Positions 7,366 through 13,668 of a DNA stretch of 15,829 nucleotides are shown in pieces. Origin of the DNA: JAHCHL01 sp964546835. Its GTDB lineage: Bacteria > Armatimonadota > Fimbriimonadia > Fimbriimonadales > ATM1. Position numbers and translations under genes: made by a program. The first letter of the stretch is position 1; the number at the start of each line of letters is the position of its first letter. Under the pieces are notes generated by a model. That model was not told where the DNA came from. It did no database searches and saw only the letters and a list, made by a program, of their open reading frames with translations. The stretch is from positions 1 to 15,829 of the forward strand of contig CAZJKW010000040.1 of assembly GCA_964546835.1 (NCBI GenBank), written 5' to 3'.

Positions 7366-7743
7366 TTACTTTGTAGCCTTCTTCTTGCCGGCAACGGTCT
7401 TCTTGGGTCCCTTCCGGGTTCGAGCGTTTGCACGAGTGTTTTGACCACGCGTTGGCAATCCCTTTCGATGTCGTAAACCTCGATAACAGCCAATTTCGAT
7501 TAACCGGCGAATGTTTCCCTGAACCTCTCTCTTTAGGTCGCCTTCAACTTGATAATCTCTGTCAATGACCTCACGGAGTTTTGCAACGTCCTGGTCAGAC
7601 ACATCTTTCATCTTGGTATTGGGGTCTACACCGGCTTTAGCGCAAATTTCGAGCGCATTCTTACGTCCTATTCCATAAAGGTAAGGAAGCGCATAGGCAA
7701 CCTTCTTGTCTCGTGGTAAGTCAACACCTGCGATACGTGCCAA
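7366..7743 (-). CDS. rpsM: 30S ribosomal protein S13
   Basis: S13 is in the head of the small subunit and forms bridges to the large subunit and to P-site tRNA. The 125-residue product begins ARIAGVDLPRDKKV, has the YGIGRKNALEI helix-turn region and GCYRGLRHRKGLPTRGQNT, and ends in a lysine-rich tail. The start codon is TTG at 7743. No ATG would preserve the conserved N-terminus, and a perfect TAGGAGG lies seven bases upstream, so the rare start is well supported. Confidence 0.98.
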   Translation of the reverse strand: MARIAGVDLPRDKKVAYALPYLYGIGRKNALEICAKAGVDPNTKMKDVSDQDVAKLREVIDRDYQVEGDLKREVQGNIRRLIEIGCYRGLRHRKGLPTRGQNTRANARTRKGPKKTVAGKKKATK

Positions 7744-7750
7744 AACCTAT

Positions 7751-7757
7751 CCTCCTA
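7751..7757 (-). promoter_or_regulatory. rpsM ribosome-binding site fused to the rpmJ stop codon
   Basis: TAGGAGG on the minus strand is both the TAG stop of rpmJ (7757-7755) and a near-perfect Shine-Dalgarno sequence, seven bases before the TTG start of rpsM. The arrangement couples the two genes and compensates for the weak start codon. Confidence 0.75.
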
Positions 7758-7868
7758 CCCTTGCCTCTGTTTGTGCTTCGGGTTTTCGCACAAGACCCGA
7801 ACGACGCCTTTTCGGCGGATGATCTTGCACTTGTCGCACATTTTTTTGACGCTTGTTCTTACTTTCAT
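7755..7868 (-). CDS. rpmJ: 50S ribosomal protein L36, zinc-binding (C+) form
   Basis: This 37-codon gene lies between infA and rpsM, its usual place. The translation begins MKVRTSVKKMCDKCK, then an arginine-rich segment, and ends VLCENPKHKQRQG. C11, C14, C27 and H32 form the C2CH zinc site of the C+ form. It reads from ATG 7868 to TAG 7757-7755. No good ribosome-binding site lies directly before the ATG; AGGGA is about 15 bases away. The 118-base gap upstream is the largest in the run and contains a candidate promoter. Confidence 0.97.
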   Translation of the reverse strand: MKVRTSVKKMCDKCKIIRRKGVVRVLCENPKHKQRQG

Positions 7869-7939
7869 GGCAAAAATTTGCGGTCCCTGGGACGCGCGAT
7901 TAGACCGGCAAGGTGGATAACCCTGTCTGGCGGAATCGG

Positions 7940-7968
7940 AGTATACCCCGACCAGTTAGCAAAGTGAA
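7940..7968 (-). promoter_or_regulatory. Candidate sigma70-type promoter upstream of rpmJ
   Basis: On the minus strand TTCACT (7968-7963, four of six matches to the -35 consensus) and TATACT (7945-7940, five of six to the -10) are 17 bases apart. Transcription would start near 7933 and give a leader of about 65 bases before rpmJ. The site lies in the longest intergenic gap of the run, just after infA. It could give extra expression of the rpmJ-rpsM-rpsK-rpsD-rpoA-rplQ part. This is a prediction from sequence alone. Confidence 0.4.
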
Positions 7969-7987
7969 CCCAATCAAGCATGAATTT

Positions 7988-8236
7988 CTACTTGAAACGG
8001 TAGACCACTCGCCCTCGAGTCAAGTCATACGGGCTGAGTTCAACCTTGACCTTATCGCCCGGAAGAATGCGAATATAGAACATCCTCATTTTGCCGCTGA
8101 CATGAGCCAGAATTTCTTGGCCTGTTTCCAGTTTAACCCGGAATTTTTCACCTGGAAGTCGCTCTAAAACCGTGCCTTCAACTTCGATGCCCCGTTCCTT
8201 GTCACTTGTTTTTACTTTTCTTTTTGGATCTGTCAT
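7988..8236 (-). CDS. infA: Translation initiation factor IF-1
   Basis: IF-1 occupies the A site of the 30S subunit during initiation and helps IF-2 and IF-3. The 82-residue product is one OB fold: IEVEGTVLERLPGEKFRV, LAHVSGKMRMFYIRILPGD, VELSPYDLTRGRVVYRFK. It has about ten more N-terminal residues (MTDPKRKVKT) than the usual 71-73. ATG 8236 has an AAGGA site at good spacing ten bases after map, so the extension seems genuine. An adk-map-infA-rpmJ order is common in Gram-positive bacteria. Confidence 0.97.
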   Translation of the reverse strand: MTDPKRKVKTSDKERGIEVEGTVLERLPGEKFRVKLETGQEILAHVSGKMRMFYIRILPGDKVKVELSPYDLTRGRVVYRFK

Positions 8237-8246
8237 TTGATTCCTT

Positions 8247-8993
8247 TTAGTGAAGCGTCATGATCTCCGGCGCTCCGTCCGTAATCAACACCATGTGTTC
8301 AAAGTGTGCTGATAGTTTTCTGTCTTCTGTCACAACCGTCCAGTGATCTTTCAAAGTTTCAACTCGATGTTTGCCTTGATTAATCATAGGTTCAATACAA
8401 ATCGTCATTCCTGCTCTTAATTTGGCACCCGTTCCTGCTCTGCCAAAATTCGGCACGCTCGGTTCTTCATGCAAATTTTGCCCAATGCCATGTCCAACTA
8501 AATCCCTCACTACTGAATAGCCGTTCTTTTCGACATATTTTTGAACGGCGAATCCAATATCTCCGACTCTTTTTCCTTCTCGTGCCTGCGCCACACCCTG
8601 CATTAAACTTTCCTTCGTAACGTTCAAGAGCCGCTGGGCATCTCCGCTAATTTCTCCACACGCATAAGTCCAAGCTGCGTCGCCATGAACTCCACCTTTA
8701 TAAGCACCGATATCCAAAGTAACAATATCGCCCTCTTGAATAATTCTCTTGCCCGGTATTCCATGAACGACCTCTTCATTTACAGAAATACAAGCAGAAC
8801 CGGAAAATCCGCGATACCCCTTAAAAGAAGGTCTAGCCCCATGATTCAACAGCACTGATTCTCCAATGGCATCGAGTTCGGCGGTAGAAACCCCAGGTCG
8901 GATATTCGCAGCCATTTCTTTGATTGCCATAACGACAATTTGGCCATTCTCACGCATTTGGTCAATTTCGGCTTTGGATTTTAGAGTAATCAC
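8247..8993 (-). CDS. map: Methionine aminopeptidase, type I
   Basis: This dinuclear-metal enzyme removes the initiator methionine from nascent proteins. The 248-residue product is the short type I form without an N-terminal zinc-finger extension. The metal ligands are all present: D94 (TLDIGA), D105 (HGDAAWT), H168 (VGHGIGQ), E201 (CIEPM) and E232 (AHFEHMV). The active-site histidines H77 and H175 are also in place. The start is GTG 8993, which overlaps the adk stop in the four-base sequence GTGA, with GAGG about ten bases upstream. Translational coupling to adk is therefore likely. Confidence 0.98.
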   Translation of the reverse strand: MITLKSKAEIDQMRENGQIVVMAIKEMAANIRPGVSTAELDAIGESVLLNHGARPSFKGYRGFSGSACISVNEEVVHGIPGKRIIQEGDIVTLDIGAYKGGVHGDAAWTYACGEISGDAQRLLNVTKESLMQGVAQAREGKRVGDIGFAVQKYVEKNGYSVVRDLVGHGIGQNLHEEPSVPNFGRAGTGAKLRAGMTICIEPMINQGKHRVETLKDHWTVVTEDRKLSAHFEHMVLITDGAPEIMTLH

Positions 8994-9640
8994 TTCAATA
9001 ACGCCTCTACTTTTGCGTAGACCGCATCAACATTTCCCGATGCGTCAATCATTCTCAGTAATCCTTGCTTTTCATAGTAATCAAAAAGCGGTGCCGTCTT
9101 TGCTTCATATACTTCTAATCTTCTTCTAACCGCCTCGGGTTGGTCATCTTCCCGGACCACGAGCCTGCTACTACACACATCGCAAGTTCCCGGAGACTTT
9201 GGTGGATTGTTCGTCTCGTGAAACACAGCGTTGCAGTTACGGCATGTTAACCGCCCACCAATTCGAGCGACAACGGCTTCTTCACTTGCAGTAAATGCCA
9301 ATACGGCGGTTAATTCCTTTTTCTTTGACTTTAAGAGATTCGTTAGCGCTTCTGCTTGGGGAACCGTTCTCGGAAATCCATCAAGTAAAAATCCACTTGC
9401 AACATCCCTTTCTTCTAACCGCTTTTCTATTAGTCCAATAATGATATCGTCAGGCACTAAATTTCCGCCAGACATGAATTCATTCGCCTTGATTCCTAAT
9501 TCAGTTTTTGCATCAACTGCAGCCCGCAACATTTCGCCGGTAGAAATTGTTGGCACATTCATTCTTAACGCAATCAGTTTTGCTTGAGTACCCTTTCCAA
9601 CTCCGGGCGGACCTAACAAAACCAGTCTATTGCCGAGCAT
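8990..9640 (-). CDS. adk: Adenylate kinase, long form with zinc-type LID
   Basis: Adenylate kinase interconverts ATP plus AMP and two ADP. The 216-residue product has the P-loop GPPGVGKGT (residues 10-18), the AMP-binding ISTGEMLR, GFLLDGFPRT with the LID-hinge arginine, and GGRLTC entering the LID. The LID carries two CxxC pairs (C133/C136 and C153/C156), the structural zinc site seen in many Gram-positive and thermophilic enzymes. DDQPEAVRRRLEVYEAKTAP is canonical. ATG 9640 begins two bases after the secY stop. No strong ribosome-binding site is visible, so re-initiation after secY is likely. Confidence 0.98.
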   Translation of the reverse strand: MLGNRLVLLGPPGVGKGTQAKLIALRMNVPTISTGEMLRAAVDAKTELGIKANEFMSGGNLVPDDIIIGLIEKRLEERDVASGFLLDGFPRTVPQAEALTNLLKSKKKELTAVLAFTASEEAVVARIGGRLTCRNCNAVFHETNNPPKSPGTCDVCSSRLVVREDDQPEAVRRRLEVYEAKTAPLFDYYEKQGLLRMIDASGNVDAVYAKVEALLK

Positions 9641-9642
9641 GA

Positions 9643-10938
9643 TTAGCGATTGTAGCCGCGCATGATTAAGTTCGCTTCAATTTGTCTCATCAAGTCCAAA
9701 ACGACTTGAACAATAATCAATAGCGAAGTTCCACCAACAACGTTAAAAATTCCTTGGAAACCAGTGACACTTGGAACCCAATAGGGCACTAACGCAACAA
9801 ACGACAAAAATAAAGCCCCAACAAATGTAATTCGGGTTATTACCGATTCCAAATACTGCTCCGTCTGCTTACCTTGCCTAACCCCCGGCACATAGGCACC
9901 GCTTCTTTTCAAATTGGCAGCAATATCCTCAACGTTAAATTGAATGGCAGTATAGAAATAAGTGAAGGCAAAAATTAACGCAGCATAGGCAATAGTTCCA
10001 ATCACCCAGTGATACCAAATTGAACTGGGACTTGGACTAATAAACAAGCCGATGTTGTGCCAAAAATCTTGCCAACCTTGTCCCAATTGCATGGTTGAAA
10101 AAGTCTGCGGCATATAAATCAGCGAGACTGCAAAAATGATTGGAATAACGCCTGTTGCATTTACAGGAATCGGCAGATAGGAAGACCCGCCACCCATAAG
10201 TTTTTGTCCGACATTTCTACGCATATGCTGGATTGTAATTCTTCGTTGTGCTTGAGTGAAGAAAGTAACCAACATTGTCATAGCGATGAAAATCAGAATG
10301 AGTAATCCCGCTTGATAAGGTTGCTTGGTTCCGTTTTGAACGGATTCGTAAACTTTTTCTGCAAGATTAGGAAATGAAATCGCAATACCTGCAAAGATCA
10401 TCAACGAAACGCCTTGGCCAATTCCTTTTTCTTGAATCTGCTCGCCGAGCCACAACACTAACATTGAGCCGGCCATCCACATCAAAACGACAAATGCTTT
10501 TGCCGTTGGCGAAATGCCTTGCAAGTTCAGCATTGATATGATGCCGAGTCCTTGAAACACAGAAAGGAAAAGCGTCAAAAATCGCGTTCGTTGCGCGCGC
10601 CGCTGCCTTTCATACTGTCCGCCTTCCTGTTGTTCTTTCTTCCATGCAGGAATTGCAATTGTCAAAATTTGCAAAATAATTGAAGACGTAATGTAAGGGT
10701 TTAACCCAAGCGCAAATATGCTAAGTTTTCTAAGTGCTCCACCTGAAAACAAGTTCAACATTTCGAGCAATCCGGAATCGCCCAATCTTGATGTAATCTC
10801 ATTCGGGTTCATGCCGGGTATTGGCACTTGAACATGGAGACCAAGAGCAAAAACCCCAAACATCGCAAAGATGAATAGAATTTTTTGGCGTAATTCAGGT
10901 TCCGCCCATGCGGCTTTTAGCGTATCGCCTAATTTCAC
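9643..10938 (-). CDS. secY: Preprotein translocase subunit SecY
   Basis: SecY is the channel of the Sec translocon in the cytoplasmic membrane. The 431-residue product shows about ten hydrophobic helices in the expected pattern. Signatures include LGLHVQVPIPGMN (about 32-44), ALGLNPYITSSIILQ, LWLGEQIQEKGIGQGVSL (about 162-179), MLVTFFTQAQRRITIQ, and the cytoplasmic loop LKRSGAYVPGVRQGKQTEQYL, in which R354 corresponds to the SecA-coupling arginine E. coli R357. The C-terminus is IMRGYNR. It starts at GTG 10938, overlapping the rplO stop as GTGA. Location between rplO and adk is standard for the spc operon. Confidence 0.98.
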   Translation of the reverse strand: MKLGDTLKAAWAEPELRQKILFIFAMFGVFALGLHVQVPIPGMNPNEITSRLGDSGLLEMLNLFSGGALRKLSIFALGLNPYITSSIILQILTIAIPAWKKEQQEGGQYERQRRAQRTRFLTLFLSVFQGLGIISMLNLQGISPTAKAFVVLMWMAGSMLVLWLGEQIQEKGIGQGVSLMIFAGIAISFPNLAEKVYESVQNGTKQPYQAGLLILIFIAMTMLVTFFTQAQRRITIQHMRRNVGQKLMGGGSSYLPIPVNATGVIPIIFAVSLIYMPQTFSTMQLGQGWQDFWHNIGLFISPSPSSIWYHWVIGTIAYAALIFAFTYFYTAIQFNVEDIAANLKRSGAYVPGVRQGKQTEQYLESVITRITFVGALFLSFVALVPYWVPSVTGFQGIFNVVGGTSLLIIVQVVLDLMRQIEANLIMRGYNR

Positions 10939-11375
10939 AAGCGAACGACCTCGCCCCCTGCGCCATTAATTTTTTCTTCTGCCGACTTACTGAAACGGTG
11001 TGCTGAAACTTTTAGTTTTTTCGTCAATTCTCCAAATCCAAGAATTTTCAATCCATCCTTAACACCGGGAATCAATCCCTTTGCAATTGCAGTCTCCGGG
11101 CTCACTTCTTCACCGGCATTAAATGAGTTTTCTAAAACGTTTAGATTAAGAATTGCAAATTCCTTTTGATTCGGATTTCTAAATCCCTTCTTAACCGGCA
11201 AACGACGGTGAATTGGAGTTTGTCCTCCTTCAAACATTGGGTGAATGCTTCCACGCGACTTTTGTCCTTTTGCCCCTCGCCCGGATGTTTTTCCAAGTCC
11301 GCTTCCAATCCCGCGACCCACTCGAACTTTCTTTTTCCGACTGCCTTCCTCTGGCTTTAACTCATCAATTCGCAT
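10935..11375 (-). CDS. rplO: 50S ribosomal protein L15
   Basis: L15 joins late in large-subunit assembly. From ATG 11375 it is 146 residues: MRIDELKPEEGSRKKK, the glycine-rich GRGIGSGLGKTSGRGAKGQ, then FEGGQTPIHRRLPVKKGF and the C-terminal AHRFSKSAEEKI. A longer open frame reaches 11402, but GGAGGG five bases before 11375 and the conserved N-terminus fix the start. The gene overlaps rpmD by 11 bases and secY by four, so it is tightly coupled on both sides. Confidence 0.98.
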   Translation of the reverse strand: MRIDELKPEEGSRKKKVRVGRGIGSGLGKTSGRGAKGQKSRGSIHPMFEGGQTPIHRRLPVKKGFRNPNQKEFAILNLNVLENSFNAGEEVSPETAIAKGLIPGVKDGLKILGFGELTKKLKVSAHRFSKSAEEKINGAGGEVVRL

Positions 11376-11559
11376 CGTTGCCCTCCAAAGGACGAACATC
11401 AATCATATGCTTAACTTTATGAAGCATTCCCCGAATCGAAGGCGAATCCTCATGAACCACAACCTGATTCACTTTCCGCAACCCAAGTGCTTGAATCGTT
11501 AGCCGATTACTCTTTCGATTCCCGATCGGGCTTCTAACTAACTTCACTTGCAACTTCAA
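11365..11559 (-). CDS. rpmD: 50S ribosomal protein L30
   Basis: The 64-residue product LQVKLVRSPIGNRKSNRLT followed by IQALGLRKVNQVVVHEDSPS and IRGMLHKVKHMIDV is a typical bacterial L30. The proposed start is TTG 11559, seven bases after GAGGAG and 26 bases inside the end of rpsE. TTG 11553 and GTG 11547 are in-frame alternatives with poorer spacing. Upstream in-frame codons encode a basic stretch unlike L30 and belong to rpsE in another frame. The 11-base overlap with rplO continues the chain of coupled genes. Confidence 0.95.
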   Translation of the reverse strand: MKLQVKLVRSPIGNRKSNRLTIQALGLRKVNQVVVHEDSPSIRGMLHKVKHMIDVRPLEGNDAN

Positions 11560-12106
11560 CTTCTTGCTCCTCTTTCTTCTTATTAAACCAAGGAGCAATC
11601 TCCTTGACTTCCAATCCTCTTTGACCTGCACGGTCTTTCGGCGTCACCATGGACTTGAGAGCGTCCACTGCTGCCCAGGCACAATTAACGGCGTTTCTAC
11701 TGCCAAGCGTTTTTGCCAAAACGTCATGCACGCCGGCTGCTTCCAAAATCGCTCGAACAGCCCCACCTGCAACGACGCCCGTTCCGGGTGTGGCCGGCCG
11801 AAGCATCACTTCCGTGGATCCTTCCTTGCCAATCACCATATGCGGCACCGTACTCCCAACCATCGGTACCTTGAACATCGCTCGCTTGGCTGCTTCTTCG
11901 CCTTTCCGAATGGCATCGGGAATTCCGAGAGCTTTGCCCATTCCGACTCCGACTTTGCCTTTGTTGTCTCCAATCACAACCAAAACGGACCAAGACATCG
12001 TCTTTCCGCCTTTGTGTGTTTTGGAAACTTTGTTCGTCTGAACGACTCGTACGTCGAGTCCTTCTTCTTGTTGTCGCTTACCTGTTTGTGCCCCGCCTCT
12101 ACGCAT
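11534..12106 (-). CDS. rpsE: 30S ribosomal protein S5
   Basis: S5 lies at the mRNA entry and decoding face of the small subunit. The 190-residue product has the double-stranded-RNA-binding-like N-domain (HKGGKTMSWSVLVVIGDNKG, VGVGMGKALGIPDAIRKG) and the C-domain TPGTGVVAGGAVRAILEAAG, GVHDVLAKTLGSRNAVN. Its N-terminus before RVVQTNKVSKTHKGG is an Arg/Gln-rich run of about 19 residues, and the C-terminus is an acidic tail, EEQEVEVASEVS, that overlaps rpmD by 26 bases. ATG 12106 starts three bases after rplR, with GGAG about 11 bases upstream. Confidence 0.98.
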   Translation of the reverse strand: MRRGGAQTGKRQQEEGLDVRVVQTNKVSKTHKGGKTMSWSVLVVIGDNKGKVGVGMGKALGIPDAIRKGEEAAKRAMFKVPMVGSTVPHMVIGKEGSTEVMLRPATPGTGVVAGGAVRAILEAAGVHDVLAKTLGSRNAVNCAWAAVDALKSMVTPKDRAGQRGLEVKEIAPWFNKKKEEQEVEVASEVS

Positions 12107-12109
12107 TGA

Positions 12110-12463
12110 TTAGAACTCCAATCCCGCTTCTCGTGCGGCTTCTGCCAGCGAAGCGACTCGACCGGCGTATCTGAAACCACCCCGGTCAAAAACTACTTTA
12201 GTGATGCCTTTGTCTTTTGCTCTTTTAGCCAAAAGTTGCCCAACGGCTTTGGCCCCGTCTTTGTTGCCGTTTTTGGCGACAGACTTTTCTTGGCTACTTG
12301 CAGCCGCAAGCGTCACACCTTCAGCATCATTGATGATTTGTGCCGTAATGTGCTTAAGACTACGGTAAATCGAAAGGCGTGGTCGGTCAGCGCTTCCGCT
12401 TAAATGTCTGCGAATCCGCTCATGTCGCATTACTCTTTTGTCGTTTCTTGACTTTACTGCCAT
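12110..12463 (-). CDS. rplR: 50S ribosomal protein L18
   Basis: L18 binds 5S rRNA together with L5 and L25 and helps place it in the central protuberance. The 117-residue product shows RHERIRRHLSGSADRPRLSI, YRSLKHITAQIINDAEGVTL and the C-terminal FDRGGFRYAGRVASLAEAAR, ending GLEF. Length and motifs are canonical. ATG 12463 has AAAGG at good spacing, ten bases after rplF. Confidence 0.98.
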   Translation of the reverse strand: MAVKSRNDKRVMRHERIRRHLSGSADRPRLSIYRSLKHITAQIINDAEGVTLAAASSQEKSVAKNGNKDGAKAVGQLLAKRAKDKGITKVVFDRGGFRYAGRVASLAEAAREAGLEF

Positions 12464-12473
12464 TGTTTTGCCT

Positions 12474-13031
12474 TTAAGCGCTTGCCCTCTTGCCTTGTTT
12501 CAACTTAACGGTTTCTCCTTGGAATCGTATGCCCTTACCCTTGTACGGGTCCGGCTTTCGAATCCTTCGAATGTCCGCCGCGACTTGTCCAACCTGCTGC
12601 TTATGGATTCCTTTTACACGAACATTGATAATTCGCGAACGGTCTTCCTGAGCGATTTCAAACTCAATTCCCGGCCTCGGAGTCACTCGCACCGGATGCG
12701 AATACCCGATGCTAATCACCAAATCCTTGCCTTCTAAGGTCGCTCGGTAACCTACACCGTGAATCTCGAGTGTTCGAACATAACCTTCGCTGACTCCGGT
12801 CACCATGTTTTGAATTAATGTTCGAGCCAATCCATGCTGACTCCGGTGTTCGCGGTTTTCCGAAGGCCTTTCAACGGTCAGTTTTCCATCTTCTTGGTTC
12901 AACTTCAGGTCGCTGTGAACCTTTTCCGAAAGTTCACCCTTTGGACCCTTCACCTTAACAAAGTTGCCATCCTCAACGGAAATGGAAACCCCTGCCGGTA
13001 CGTTTATGCTCATTCTTCCAATTCGTGACAT
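12474..13031 (-). CDS. rplF: 50S ribosomal protein L6
   Basis: L6 lies near the sarcin-ricin loop and the factor-binding site. The 185-residue product begins MSRIGRMSINVPAGV and has the two tandem L6 folds. Signatures include VKGPKGELSEKV, TLIQNMVTGVSEGYVRTLEI, GVGYRATLEGKDLVISIGYS and the C-terminal RKPDPYKGKGIRFQGETVKL. ATG 13031 lies seven bases after rpsH. The ribosome-binding site is weak, so coupling to rpsH is likely. Confidence 0.98.
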   Translation of the reverse strand: MSRIGRMSINVPAGVSISVEDGNFVKVKGPKGELSEKVHSDLKLNQEDGKLTVERPSENREHRSQHGLARTLIQNMVTGVSEGYVRTLEIHGVGYRATLEGKDLVISIGYSHPVRVTPRPGIEFEIAQEDRSRIINVRVKGIHKQQVGQVAADIRRIRKPDPYKGKGIRFQGETVKLKQGKRASA

Positions 13032-13038
13032 TGTTTTC

Positions 13039-13434
13039 TTACCAAACTTCGGCGATAACCTCTCCGCCTATTTTTCTCTTTCGTGCTTCTCTATCTGTCA
13101 TCAAACCTTGGCTTGTTGAGATGATTTGTGTAGCCAATCCGGAGCGAATCGGCCTAATCTCTCCACTTCCTTTGTAAACACGCAAACCGGGCTTGCTCAC
13201 ACGAGAAAGTTGCCGCATGACCGGTTTTCTTCGCGAGTCATATCGAAGGTGGACGCGAATGGTCGGAAACTTCGTGTCCTTAACGATTTCAAAGTCCGCT
13301 ACGTGTCCTTCTGCCTTCAAAAGGCCCACAATTCCTTCTTTTATCTTGCTATGAGGTACGTCTACGGTTGCCAGATTTCCGTGGTAACCGTTGCGAATTC
13401 GAGTTAATAGGTCTGCTATTGGATCGCTATGCAT
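13039..13434 (-). CDS. rpsH: 30S ribosomal protein S8
   Basis: S8 binds 16S rRNA helix 21 and in E. coli represses the spc operon by binding a similar mRNA structure near rplE. The 131-residue product has DPIADLLTRIRNGYHGNL, VDVPHSKIKEGIVGLLKAEG, and the C-terminal KGSGEIRPIRSGLATQIIST and GLMTDREARKRKIGGEVIAEVW. All are canonical. ATG 13434 starts three bases after rpsN, with GGTGA close upstream. No S8-binding mimic could be identified by eye around rplE, whose start is outside the window. Confidence 0.98.
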   Translation of the reverse strand: MHSDPIADLLTRIRNGYHGNLATVDVPHSKIKEGIVGLLKAEGHVADFEIVKDTKFPTIRVHLRYDSRRKPVMRQLSRVSKPGLRVYKGSGEIRPIRSGLATQIISTSQGLMTDREARKRKIGGEVIAEVW

Positions 13435-13437
13435 AAA

Positions 13438-13623
13438 TCACCAACTCGACTTTGTCACGCCGGGCAAAAGCCCTTTCAGCGACAACTCCCTAAGACAAAT
13501 TCTGCAGGTACCAAAGTACCGAATGTAGCCGCGCGGACGACCGCAAATACTGCAACGATTATAGTTGCGCACCTTGTACCGCGGTTTACGCGTCTGTTTT
13601 ACAATCAAGCACTCTTTAGCCAT
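13438..13623 (-). CDS. rpsN: 30S ribosomal protein S14, short zinc-binding (type Z) form
   Basis: S14 is in the 30S head. The 61-residue product is the short form with a zinc ribbon: C24 and C27 in NRCSICGRPRG, and C40 and C43 in FGTCRICLRELS. The C-terminus is LKGLLPGVTKSSW. ATG 13623 has GGAG about eight bases upstream. Normally rpsN directly follows rplE; here an EF-G-like gene lies between them, with 45 untranslated bases before rpsN. Confidence 0.98.
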   Translation of the reverse strand: MAKECLIVKQTRKPRYKVRNYNRCSICGRPRGYIRYFGTCRICLRELSLKGLLPGVTKSSW

Positions 13624-13668
13624 TCATTACTCCGTTTTTGAACTCAAAACGAGGGTCGATTTTACCCG

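Noticed and set aside
7713..7967. Plus-strand open frame across rpmJ and the gap before it
   Set aside because: It is antisense to rpmJ and the end of rpsM, and the only real gene in this stretch is the 37-codon L36 on the minus strand.
11376..11402. Nine-codon N-terminal extension of L15 beginning at 11402
   Set aside because: The strong GGAGGG site and the conserved MRIDEL start place translation initiation at 11375; the upstream codons belong to rpmD in another frame.
11560..11631. Upstream extension of L30 to 11631
   Set aside because: These codons overlap rpsE in a different frame, look unlike any L30, and the GAGGAG site fits the TTG at 11559.
11564..12109. A 181-codon plus-strand open frame opposite rpsE
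   Set aside because: It is fully antisense to a confident S5 gene, with cysteine- and serine-rich low-similarity translation and no start signals.
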